Assembly: GCA_037721555.1 (NCBI GenBank) | Contig: JBBJOI010000005.1 | Location: 1-64,000, forward strand | Direction of reading: 5' to 3' | DNA length: 64,000 nt | DNA from: Gaiellasilicea sp037721555 | GTDB lineage: Bacteria; Actinomycetota; Thermoleophilia; Gaiellales; Gaiellaceae | In this document: piece by piece, positions 17,014 through 24,434 of the stretch | Layout: the number at the start of each line of letters is the position of its first letter | Position numbering within the stretch: position 1 is the stretch's first letter | Program-made: the position numbers and the translations under genes | Notes under the pieces: generated by a model | What the model saw: the letters and a program-made list of their open reading frames with translations, nothing else | Told to the model about the DNA's origin: nothing | The model's database searches: none

Positions 17014-17805
17014 GTGGCCCGTGCCCTAAATCCGCTCGCCGTCTGGGGCCTCCTGAGGGAGGCGAAGGCCGCGCTCGAGGACGGCCGCCCGCTCCACGTA
17101 TCGGGTGAGGGGGCGGAGCAGCTAGCGCGTGAGCTCGCTCGAGGAGGCGAGCTCGCGGCCGTGCGCGCAAGCGGTCGTGTCGAGGACGCCGCCGCGCTCG
17201 TGCGGGTACTGGCGGGTTCCTCGACCGAAGCGGACGAGCGCGAGCTGCGGGCGGCGAACCGTGCCCGCGTCCCCGTCGTCGTCGTGCAGACGAGTGGCGA
17301 GGCCCGAGACGACGTCCCGTACGTGCTGCCGACGGACGTCGTCCACCTTCGGCCGGATGGAGGTCTTCCGCTCGATGAGATCGCTCGCTGCCTCGCGGGC
17401 CGACTCGGAGAGAGCGGCACGGCACTCGCGGCCCGGTTGCCGGTGCTCCGCGATGCCGTCTGCGACGAGTTGATCGATGACTTCTCGCGCAAGAACGGGA
17501 TCCTCGGCGCCGCCATCTTCGTGCCCGGCGCCGACCTTCCGGTGCTGACCCTGAACCAGCTACGGCTCGTGCTGAGGCTCGCCTCCGCCTACGGAGTCGA
17601 CGTCGACCAGTCGCGCGCGCCGGAGATCCTCGCCACCCTCGGGGCGGGGTTCGGCTTCCGCACGGTCGCGCGGCAGCTCCTCGGCGCCGTGCCCGTCGCC
17701 GGCTGGGCCCTCAAGGGCGCCGTCGCCTACGGCGGCACCCGCGCCCTTGGCGAGGCCGCCCGGCGCTACTTCGCTTCGATCGCAGCGCTTCCACCGCCTC
17801 GCTGA
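17014..17805 (+). CDS. DUF697-containing protein, function unknown
   Basis: A 263-residue protein. The N-terminal 150 residues look like a degenerate Rossmann/GTPase-like region without a clear P-loop (VARVLAGSS, VPVVVVQTSG, VLPTDVVHL). The C-terminal 110 residues (DDFSRKNGILGAAIFVPGAD, LPVLTLNQLRLVLRLASAYG, LGAVPVAGWALKGAVAYGGT) are the hydrophobic DUF697 domain, found elsewhere fused to GTPases. I chose the GTG at 17014, just after rodA. Placement at the end of the mre/rodA cluster suggests, but does not show, an envelope role. Confidence 0.8.
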   Translation: MARALNPLAVWGLLREAKAALEDGRPLHVSGEGAEQLARELARGGELAAVRASGRVEDAAALVRVLAGSSTEADERELRAANRARVPVVVVQTSGEARDDVPYVLPTDVVHLRPDGGLPLDEIARCLAGRLGESGTALAARLPVLRDAVCDELIDDFSRKNGILGAAIFVPGADLPVLTLNQLRLVLRLASAYGVDVDQSRAPEILATLGAGFGFRTVARQLLGAVPVAGWALKGAVAYGGTRALGEAARRYFASIAALPPPR

Positions 17806-17861
17806 GGCGTCGTCCGGTCCGGGTCCTACGATCCGGAAAACGGACTGGGAGGAGGCGAGTG

Positions 17862-18053
17862 ATGGTAGAGATGGAGCACGCGGAAGAGTTGTTGCAGATC
17901 GAGGAGGCCGACGCCTGGTTCGAGTACCTGGAGGCGACGAGAGTGCAGTCCCAGACGAGGTATGCAGAGCTCGAGCCGTGGGCCTGGGCGCGCCTCTCGC
18001 AGCGCCTCCGGGCCGTGCGCGCGCGTCGTGCGCGCCTTCGTCCCGCCGCGTAG
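17862..18053 (+). CDS. Small acidic-to-basic helical protein, unknown
   Basis: A 63-residue protein with an acidic N-terminal helix (MEHAEELLQIEEADAWFEYL) and a strongly basic C-terminus rich in Arg-Ala (RLRAVRARRARLRP). A good Shine-Dalgarno (GGAGG) lies 9 bases before the start; the ATG at 17862 is preceded in frame by a GTG at 17859. A TACGAT hexamer lies upstream at 17827. I know of similar short actinobacterial proteins of unknown function. Confidence 0.7.
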   Translation: MVEMEHAEELLQIEEADAWFEYLEATRVQSQTRYAELEPWAWARLSQRLRAVRARRARLRPAA

Positions 18054-18145
18054 CGACGGGACGGGCCACCCGAGCTCTCCGTAACTGTTGCTAGCCTAGG
18101 CCCAGGCTATGCCTTCGTTTTTCACACTCATTTGCAGCGCGCAAC

Positions 18146-18163
18146 CAGCCGCTCCTGCGGCTG
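18146..18163 (+). promoter_or_regulatory. Leader hairpin of the RNase E/G gene
   Basis: CAGCCGC and GCGGCTG form a perfect 7-bp stem with a TCCT tetraloop, 36 bases before the TTG start and upstream of the AGGAG ribosome-binding site. In E. coli the rne leader contains hairpins used for autoregulation by RNase E. Similarity in position is an analogy only. Confidence 0.4.
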
Positions 18164-18199
18164 CGTTCCTGCGCGCGCCCACTCTAGGAGAAGAACCTG

Positions 18200-21097
18200 T
18201 TGTCACCGTGGTTTCGATGGAAGCGCAAGAAAGATCAGCTGGAGGCCGCCGAACAGGCGCCGTCCGCACCCGCCTCGGCGGCGGAGTACCAAGCATCACC
18301 CACTGAGAACGACGCGGCCAGCGATGCCGCCAGCGACCCGACCAGGAAACGACGCCGCGGTAGCCGCGGCGGACGAGGGCGCAAGCGCCCCGGCGCCCCG
18401 GCGGCGATCCCCGAGCCGCAGGCAGAGACCGCCGGCACCTCTGACGGGCCTGCAAAACGCGAGCGGCAGCAGCCACAGCGCACGCCGGCGGAGCGGAGCC
18501 AGCGCCAGGAGCGCCGCGCGAACCAGCCCCGCCGACGGACGCCCCAGAAGCGCGCACCGCTACCCAAGGCCAAGCGCGAGCTCCTGATCTCCGTCGACAT
18601 CGGCGAGCAGCGCGTCGCGATCCTCGAGGACGACCGCGTCGCCGAGGTCTACCTCGAGCGCCCCGAGCGACGCTCGATTGCCGGCAACATCTACGTCGGC
18701 ACCGTGGACAATGTACTCCCGGGTATGGAGGCAGCATTCGTCGAGATCGGCCTAGAGAAGAACGGCTTCCTCTACGTCGACGAGATCGTCGTCCCGGAGC
18801 TCGAGGGCAAGCGGCACGGCAAGAAGATCACGGATCTGATCGCGCGCGGCCAAGAGCTGCTCGTGCAGGCGGTGAAGGATCCGATGAAGACGAAGGGGGC
18901 GCGCCTCACCACCGAGATCTCGTTGCCCGGCCGCTTCCTCGTCTTCGTGCCGCAGGGCGAAGGCCTCGGCGTCTCGCGCCGGCTCGACGACACCGAGCGG
19001 TCGCGCCTGAAGGAGATCATCAAGGGCCTCGACGTGAAGGAAGGCGGCATCATCGTTCGGACGGCCGCCGAGGGCGCCCTGGCCGAGGACATCGAGCGCG
19101 ATCTCGTGTTCCTGCAGCGGCTCTGGAAGACCATCCAGGCGAAGGCGAAGGGCGCTAAGGCCCCGGCGCTCGTCTACCAGGAGGCAGAGCTGCCGCTGCG
19201 GATCGTGCGCGACCTCTTCGCAGGCGACTTCGAGCGGGCCCTGATCGACCACGATCGTACGTACAAGCGGATCGTGGGCTATCTGAAGAAGACCTCGCCG
19301 CACATGCTCGAGCGCGTGCACCGGTACAAGGAGAAGGAGCCACTGTTCGAGGGCACCGGCGTAGATGCCGAGATCCGCTCGACGCTCTCGCGGCGTGTCG
19401 ACCTCCCGTCCGGGGGCTATCTCGTTTTCGACTACGCCGAGGCTTTTACCGTCATCGACGTCAACACCGGGCGCTTCGTCGGCTCCCGCTCCAAGACTTC
19501 GGCGGCTCGACTCGAGGACACGATCACGAAGAACAACCTCGAGGCGGTCAAGGAGGTCGTCCGCCAGCTACGGCTGCGCGACATCGGCGGGATCATCGTC
19601 ATCGACTTCATCGACATGGCGAACCCGAAGAACCGTGCCGCGGTGGAGGAGGCGCTCCGCAACGAGCTCGAGCGCGACCGGACCAAGACGTACGTCGTCG
19701 AGATCTCGCCGCTCGGCCTCGTCGAGATGACACGCCAGAACGTCACTGACGGGCCGCGCGAGATCCTGACTAGGAAATGCCCGACCTGTGCGGGCGACGG
19801 AATCGTGGTGTCGGATGCGACCGCGGCGATGGAGGTGGAGCGCCGCCTGCGGCAGATCGCGGCGGGCTCGCGGACGCAGGCGTTCAGGGTCGAGGTCAGC
19901 GCGCGAACCCGCTCGCTCCTGATCGGCCAGGGCGCGACGAGGCTGTGTCAGCTCGAGGAGGCGACGAAGAAGCGCTTCTTCCTCGTCGAGAAGGACGGCG
20001 CCCACCCAGACCATGTGGCGGTTCTCGCGGAAGGCAAGCTCGTCGACCTGCAGCCCGCTGCGGGTATCGCCGAGGGTGCCGAGGTCGAGCTGAAGCTCGG
20101 CGAGCTGGATCTGCACGATGCGCAGGCAGCCGTCGCGAGACACGAGGGGCTGAACGTCGTCGTCGGCGGCGCGGCCAACCTCGTGGGCAAGAAGGCGAAG
20201 GTTCGCGTGGAGCGCGTTCTGGACGGCGTCGCGTACGCAACACTCCTCGCTGGCACGGAGAGCGCGCCCGATCCGATCACCTTCGAGGGCGAGGCGGAGA
20301 AGCCGACGCGGGCCCCTGCACGCACGAGGGTTGCGGCGGAGGTTGCCGATGCAGCTTCGGTTGCCGAGGACGTCGACGCGGCCGAAGAGGCCGACCTGGA
20401 GGACGGTGAGGCCGAGGCCGAGCCCGAGCTCGGGGAGGCCGTCTCAGCGGACGGCGAGGCGCCGAAGCGCAAGACGCGGCGCGGATCGCGCGGCGGCCGC
20501 AACCGCAAGAAGATCCCTGCGGAGGGGCCAGGCGCCGAGGAGGCCGAGGCCGGGGCCGAGATCGGGGCAGAGCAGGAAGCCGAGCCCGAAGCGGCTCCCC
20601 TGACGACGGTGCGTCGAGCGCCGCGGATCTACGTTCCGAGCGCCGACCTCGGCGATGCAGGAGCCGCGCCTTCCGAGCGTGCGACACCCCAAGCCGAAGC
20701 CGTCTCGCCCGTGCCGCAATCCCCTGGTGAGCCGGAACCGCAGGTCGCGGGGCTGGATGACGGCTCGGAGAACGGAGCCGCCGAAACTCCCGTGAAGAAG
20801 AAGACGCGCCGTGGTTCGCGCGGAGGCCGTAACCGCAAGAAGAAGGTCGGCGTGGCCGTTGGCGGTGAGAACGGTGCCGAGCCGGGGCTCGAGGTTACCG
20901 AAGTCGATGTGGCAGGGCTTGATGTAGCCGATGTGGCCGAGGTTGATGTGGCCGAGGTCGATGTGGCCGGAGCTGACGTGGGTCGGGCGGCCAGGGACGA
21001 GCCTGACGCAGCGGGACGAGGCCAGCGCGCGCCGGACCGGCCAGAGACGGACGAGTATGTCCCCATGTCTGAATGGTTCGACGAGATCGAGAGGTAG
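18200..21097 (+). CDS. rng: Ribonuclease E/G family endoribonuclease with disordered tails
   Basis: A 965-residue RNase E/G. A basic disordered N-terminus (about 125 residues) is followed by the S1-like start (ELLISVDIGEQRVAILEDDR), the GNIYVGTVDNVLPGMEAAFV S1/5'-sensor region, and the DNase I-like catalytic domain with the metal-binding Asp residues in VIDVNTGRFVG and IVIDFIDM. The Zn-link CPTCAGDG follows, then a TRAM-like segment and a 270-residue acidic disordered tail. The tails carry three copies of an arginine-glycine box (RRRGSRGGRGRKR; TRRGSRGGRNRKK twice). It initiates mRNA decay and rRNA processing. TTG start with AGGAG 9 bases upstream. Calling it rng or rne is a matter of convention. 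Confidence 0.93.
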   Translation: MSPWFRWKRKKDQLEAAEQAPSAPASAAEYQASPTENDAASDAASDPTRKRRRGSRGGRGRKRPGAPAAIPEPQAETAGTSDGPAKRERQQPQRTPAERSQRQERRANQPRRRTPQKRAPLPKAKRELLISVDIGEQRVAILEDDRVAEVYLERPERRSIAGNIYVGTVDNVLPGMEAAFVEIGLEKNGFLYVDEIVVPELEGKRHGKKITDLIARGQELLVQAVKDPMKTKGARLTTEISLPGRFLVFVPQGEGLGVSRRLDDTERSRLKEIIKGLDVKEGGIIVRTAAEGALAEDIERDLVFLQRLWKTIQAKAKGAKAPALVYQEAELPLRIVRDLFAGDFERALIDHDRTYKRIVGYLKKTSPHMLERVHRYKEKEPLFEGTGVDAEIRSTLSRRVDLPSGGYLVFDYAEAFTVIDVNTGRFVGSRSKTSAARLEDTITKNNLEAVKEVVRQLRLRDIGGIIVIDFIDMANPKNRAAVEEALRNELERDRTKTYVVEISPLGLVEMTRQNVTDGPREILTRKCPTCAGDGIVVSDATAAMEVERRLRQIAAGSRTQAFRVEVSARTRSLLIGQGATRLCQLEEATKKRFFLVEKDGAHPDHVAVLAEGKLVDLQPAAGIAEGAEVELKLGELDLHDAQAAVARHEGLNVVVGGAANLVGKKAKVRVERVLDGVAYATLLAGTESAPDPITFEGEAEKPTRAPARTRVAAEVADAASVAEDVDAAEEADLEDGEAEAEPELGEAVSADGEAPKRKTRRGSRGGRNRKKIPAEGPGAEEAEAGAEIGAEQEAEPEAAPLTTVRRAPRIYVPSADLGDAGAAPSERATPQAEAVSPVPQSPGEPEPQVAGLDDGSENGAAETPVKKKTRRGSRGGRNRKKKVGVAVGGENGAEPGLEVTEVDVAGLDVADVAEVDVAEVDVAGADVGRAARDEPDAAGRGQRAPDRPETDEYVPMSEWFDEIER
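20897..20985 (+). repeat. Short in-frame tandem repeat in the RNase E/G tail
   Basis: Imperfect copies of a unit like GATGTGGCCGAGGT encode a run of VDVA/DVAEVDVA residues. The repeat lies in the disordered acidic tail and probably expands and contracts by slippage. Confidence 0.6.
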
Positions 21098-21101
21098 CGG
21101 C

Positions 21102-21133
21102 TACAATCCGGGGCTCGCGGGCGGCTGCCCGCG
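21102..21133 (+). promoter_or_regulatory. rplU promoter element and leader hairpin
   Basis: TACAAT at 21102-21107 is the best -10 match in the window. It is followed at 21116-21133 by a perfect 7-bp stem (CGCGGGC/GCCCGCG) with a GGCT loop and a short T run. The rplU ATG lies at 21155. The hairpin could be an L21 autoregulatory leader or a terminator for the RNase gene. Confidence 0.5.
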
Positions 21134-21154
21134 TTTCCTGCGCTTAGGACCGGT

Positions 21155-21745
21155 ATGAGCAGTTACGCGATCATCTCTGTCGGCGGCAAGCAGTACCGCG
21201 TCCGCGAGGGCGAGCGGCTGTTCGTCGACCGGCTCGCGCACGGAGAGGGCAATACCTTTCAGCCGGCGGTGCTGCTTGTGGGCGGCGGCGGCGAGACGCA
21301 GATCTCGCCCGCAAACGTGACGGTGACGGCGAGGGTCATGGCCGACGTCAAGGGTGACAAGATCCGCATCGGCAAGTACCGGCCGAAGAACGGCTACAAG
21401 AAGCACACCGGCTTCCGCGCGAGCCTCTCGCAGATCGAGATCGAGTCGATCGGCGGCGCGAAACGCGCTGCGGTCAAGGAGGCTGCGGTCAAGGAGACGG
21501 CGCCGAAGGAGACGGCGACGAAGGCGCCTGAGAGAGTGGTTGACGAGGCGGCGCCGGCCGAGGATCGCGTCAAGGGGATGCCGTCGGGCTATGACGAGCT
21601 GACGGTCGTGGAGGTCAAGTCACAGTCGACCGGGTGGAACCGTCCCATGCTCGATGCTGCGCTCGAATACGAACAGACGCACGAGGCGCGCAAGGGCGCA
21701 ATCGCCGCGCTCGAGGCGGCATTGTCCGCGAAGGAGGATTCCTGA
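21155..21745 (+). CDS. rplU: Ribosomal protein bL21 with C-terminal extension
   Basis: Residues 1-102 are a standard bL21 (YAIISVGGKQYRVREGERLF; KIRIGKYRPKNGYKKHTGFR, the rRNA-binding signature). A further 94 residues follow: a Lys/Glu/Ala/Thr-rich linker with near repeats (AAVKEAAVKETAPKETATK), then a compact helical module (GYDELTVVEVKSQ, RPMLDAALEYEQTHEARKGA). Typical bL21 is about 100-105 residues, so this is nearly twice the usual length. It leads the rplU-rpmA-obgE cluster. Confidence 0.95.
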   Translation: MSSYAIISVGGKQYRVREGERLFVDRLAHGEGNTFQPAVLLVGGGGETQISPANVTVTARVMADVKGDKIRIGKYRPKNGYKKHTGFRASLSQIEIESIGGAKRAAVKEAAVKETAPKETATKAPERVVDEAAPAEDRVKGMPSGYDELTVVEVKSQSTGWNRPMLDAALEYEQTHEARKGAIAALEAALSAKEDS

Positions 21746-21820
21746 GTGTCCGCGTCGCCGATGCCCTCCACGCCTCTGACCCGCGATCACACGGCGCGCT
21801 GCCGCGTCCTCAGTCGCGCC

Positions 21821-21859
21821 GATAGTAGAACTATCAGCGCTCCCTGCGTCCTTGCAGGG
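21821..21859 (+). promoter_or_regulatory. Two leader hairpins upstream of rpmA
   Basis: GATAGT-AGA-ACTATC (21821-21835) and CCCTGC-GTCCTT-GCAGGG (21842-21859) form two adjacent perfect 6-bp hairpins in the 169-base gap between rplU and rpmA. They end 55 bases before the rpmA ATG. The first is notably AT-rich for this genome. They could be an L27 leader, an attenuator or a processing site. Confidence 0.45.
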
Positions 21860-21914
21860 CATCGCTTGGTGCGCACGAGCCAGAGGCGCGGCACCATCAC
21901 CCAGGAGGACACTG

Positions 21915-22184
21915 ATGGCACATAAGAAGGGTCTCGGCTCCTCGCGGAACGGACGCGACTCGAACGCCAAGCGCCTCGGCGTGAAGATCTTCGCCGGCCA
22001 GCAGGTGAGATCCGGCAACATCATTGTTCGTCAGCGCGGCACCCGCTTTCGCCCAGGCCCGGGGACGATGATCGGTCGTGACGACACGATCTTCGCAGTG
22101 CGCGAGGGCGTGGTCGAGTTCCGCACGAGCGGCGAGAAGCGCTTCATCTCGGTCGCCGAGACCGTCGTTCCCACCGCGAACTAG
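21915..22184 (+). CDS. rpmA: Ribosomal protein bL27
   Basis: An 89-residue bL27 of the large subunit, whose N-terminus reaches toward the peptidyl-transferase centre. It starts MAHKKGLGSSRNGRDSNAKR and has the canonical GNIIVRQRGTRFRPGPGTMIGRDDTIFA core. There is no Firmicutes-style cleaved N-terminal extension and no ysxB/prp protease gene between rplU and rpmA. AGGAGG lies 8 bases before the ATG. Confidence 0.97.
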   Translation: MAHKKGLGSSRNGRDSNAKRLGVKIFAGQQVRSGNIIVRQRGTRFRPGPGTMIGRDDTIFAVREGVVEFRTSGEKRFISVAETVVPTAN

Positions 22185-22236
22185 CGTGGCGAGGGTCTGG
22201 GGCCGCGGGCGGTCCCCTTCAGGGATCTTCGCGCGA

Positions 22237-22262
22237 TGAGCATCCGCTGTTGCGGATGCTCA
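22237..22262 (+). terminator. Strong hairpin between rpmA and obgE
   Basis: An 11-bp perfect stem (TGAGCATCCGC/GCGGATGCTCA) with a TGTT loop, 52 bases after the rpmA stop and 18 bases before obgE. No T-tract follows. It may reduce read-through from ribosomal genes into obgE or protect the 3' end of the rpmA mRNA. Confidence 0.6.
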
Positions 22263-22280
22263 GCCTGCGCCAACTAGACC

Positions 22281-23468
22281 GTGTTTCACGATCGCGCCCG
22301 CATCGAGGTGCTGGCGGGGCGGGGCGGGGACGGCGGGCTCTCGTTCCGTCGGGAGAAGCATGTCCCGCGGGGCGGCCCGGACGGCGGTGACGGCGGCCGT
22401 GGGGGGGATGTGGTCGTGATCGCGAACCACGACCTGCGCGACCTCTCCGCGTTCCGAGCAAAGACGAGGTTCAAGGCCGGAGCTGGCGGGCCTGGACGGG
22501 GGGCTCGAAAGCACGGCCCCGACGGTGCCACGATCGAGCTTCAGGTGCCGATCGGAACACAGGCCTGGGTGCCGGACGGGGATCTGATCGCCGACCTGGT
22601 GACGAACGGCGCGCGCGTCGTCCTGGCGAAGGGCGGCCACGGCGGACGCGGCAACGCGCGCTTCGCAACTGCGACCCGGCAGACCCCGCGGTTCGCCGAG
22701 GTCGGCGATCCGCCGGAGGAGGCGGAAGTCGAGCTGCGTCTGAAGCTGCTTGCGGATGCCGCGCTCGCCGGCCTTCCGAACGCCGGCAAGTCGTCGCTCC
22801 TGCGCAGGCTCTCGAACGCCAAGCCGAAGGTGGCCGACTACCCGTTCACGACGCTGGCGCCGGTACTCGGTACGGTCGAGTCCCCAGACGGGGCGCAGCT
22901 GACGGTCGCGGACGTGCCGGGCCTGATCGAAGGCGCTAGCGAAGGAATCGGCCTCGGGCACGAGTTTCTCGCGCACCTCGAGCGGGCCCGGCTGCTGCTC
23001 CACGTGATCGACGCCTCCGAAGAGGACGTCGAGGGCCGCTTCCGCACGATCGACCGAGAGCTCGCCCTCTACGGCGCGGGACTCGACGAGCGGCCTCAGG
23101 CGATCGTCCTCAACAAGGTCGACCTCCTGCAGACGCCACCGCGCCTGGAGCTGGAGGATCCCCGCATCGTTGGTGTACATGCCGTCTCCGCAGCGACGGG
23201 TGAAGGGATCGAGGCACTCAAGCGCTGGTTGTTCTCGGCGATTCCTGCGGCGCCCGAGGCCGTGGAGGAGCCCGAGCTTCCCGAGTTCCGTCTCTACCGC
23301 CCTCAGCCGCCGGCACGGCGCAGCTACCGGATCTACCGCACCGACCGCGGCTTCCGCGTGACCGGGGAACCGCCGGAGGGGCAGGAGCTCGAGGCCGCCT
23401 TGCGCGCCGCTGGCGTGCGCAAGGGTCAGGACATCGAAGTCGGCGACGAGAGCTTCGAATGGCAGTAA
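22281..23468 (+). CDS. obgE: Obg GTPase
   Basis: A 395-residue GTPase of the Obg/CgtA family, involved in 50S assembly and stress signalling. The glycine-rich Obg fold fills residues 1-158 (GRGGDGGLSFRREKHVPRGG; GKGGHGGRGNARF). The G domain shows G1 GLPNAGKSSLL, G3 DVPGLIEGA and G4 NKVD. The C-terminal OCT domain (residues about 320-395, YRIYRTDRGFRVTGEPPEG) is present as in most actinobacterial forms. GTG start. The stop overlaps the nadD start by 10 bp. Confidence 0.97.
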   Translation: MFHDRARIEVLAGRGGDGGLSFRREKHVPRGGPDGGDGGRGGDVVVIANHDLRDLSAFRAKTRFKAGAGGPGRGARKHGPDGATIELQVPIGTQAWVPDGDLIADLVTNGARVVLAKGGHGGRGNARFATATRQTPRFAEVGDPPEEAEVELRLKLLADAALAGLPNAGKSSLLRRLSNAKPKVADYPFTTLAPVLGTVESPDGAQLTVADVPGLIEGASEGIGLGHEFLAHLERARLLLHVIDASEEDVEGRFRTIDRELALYGAGLDERPQAIVLNKVDLLQTPPRLELEDPRIVGVHAVSAATGEGIEALKRWLFSAIPAAPEAVEEPELPEFRLYRPQPPARRSYRIYRTDRGFRVTGEPPEGQELEAALRAAGVRKGQDIEVGDESFEWQ

Positions 23469-24037
23469 GCCGGAAAGGGCGCATCGGGATCCTAGGCGGC
23501 CGCTTCGACCCGCCGCACGTGGGTCACGTCGGGCTGGCGAAGGGGGGAATCGGGCACTTTGGGATTGATTGCCTGTACGTCACCGTCGTGGCGGCTGCGG
23601 GGCACAAGCCCTCGGCGGCGTCCGCCGAGGATCGGCTGGCGATGACGAGGCTTGCGTTCGCCGAGCTCGACGCTGTCGTCGAGCTCGAGCTGCACTCCTA
23701 CACGGTCGACGCACTAGCGGCCCGACGTTACGACGATCCGATCTTCCTCATCGGGGCGGATCAGCTCGCGTCCCTGTCGACCTGGAAGGAGCCTGAGCGC
23801 GTCCTCGAGCTGGCGCGTCTAGGCGTCGCGACGCGGCCCGGCTACGTGCCGAAGCGGAGCTCCGACCGGATCGAGGTCTTCGAGCTCCAGCCTCACGACG
23901 TCTCCTCGACCGACATTCGCGAGCGCGTCCGGTGCGGCGCGCCGATCGTGGGGCTGGTTGCGCCGGCCGTCGCCGCCTACATCGCCGACAACGACCTGTA
24001 CCGCGCGGATCGAAGGCGAGCGCTGCGGCTACACTGA
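23459..24037 (+). CDS. nadD: Nicotinate-nucleotide adenylyltransferase
   Basis: A 192-residue nucleotidyltransferase that makes deamido-NAD from nicotinate mononucleotide and ATP. The nucleotide-binding motif GILGGRFDPPHVGH (HxGH) is at the N-terminus. FLIGADQLASLSTWKEPERV and the C-terminal SSTDIRER motif are also canonical. The ATG overlaps obgE by 10 bp, and rsfS overlaps its stop: the conserved obgE-nadD-rsfS order. Confidence 0.96.
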   Translation: MAVSRKGRIGILGGRFDPPHVGHVGLAKGGIGHFGIDCLYVTVVAAAGHKPSAASAEDRLAMTRLAFAELDAVVELELHSYTVDALAARRYDDPIFLIGADQLASLSTWKEPERVLELARLGVATRPGYVPKRSSDRIEVFELQPHDVSSTDIRERVRCGAPIVGLVAPAVAAYIADNDLYRADRRRALRLH

Positions 24038-24399
24038 GTGCTCTGACCTCGATCGAACAAGCACGCCGCACCGCGGCTCTCGCCGCCGAGAAACTGGCCG
24101 AGGACGTCGTCATCCTCGACATGCGGCCCGCGTGTGTCTACACCGACTTCTTCGTCATCGCCACAGGCCGCAACTCGAGGCAGACGAAGGCGATCTTCGA
24201 CGAGGTCTACGCGCAGTTGAAGGCGGAGTCCGGGCTGACGCCACGTGCGACCGACGGGACGCGGGAGGCCGAATGGATCGTCGCCGACTACCTCGACGTC
24301 GTCCTCCACGTCTTCACGCCGGCGACACGCGAGTTCTATCGGCTCGAGGATCTCTGGGGCGACCTGCCGGCGGTCGAGCTGGAGGCCGCGACAGCGTAG
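24034..24399 (+). CDS. rsfS: Ribosomal silencing factor RsfS
   Basis: About 121 residues. RsfS binds uL14 and blocks subunit joining in poor nutrition. The core is KLAEDVVILDMRPACVYTDF, FVIATGRNSRQTKAIFDEV and EWIVADYLDVVLHVFTPATR, which is diagnostic. The start is unusual: the frame has no ATG/GTG/TTG close to the expected N-terminus. The best candidate is a CTG at 24034 that overlaps the nadD stop (CTGA), suggesting coupled re-initiation; a GTG at 23932 would overlap nadD by about 100 bp. A TACACT hexamer lies at 24030. Confidence 0.9.
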   Translation: MSALTSIEQARRTAALAAEKLAEDVVILDMRPACVYTDFFVIATGRNSRQTKAIFDEVYAQLKAESGLTPRATDGTREAEWIVADYLDVVLHVFTPATREFYRLEDLWGDLPAVELEAATA

Positions 24400-24434
24400 G
24401 GAGACCGTCCGACGTGCGAACTAACGTTCGCGTG

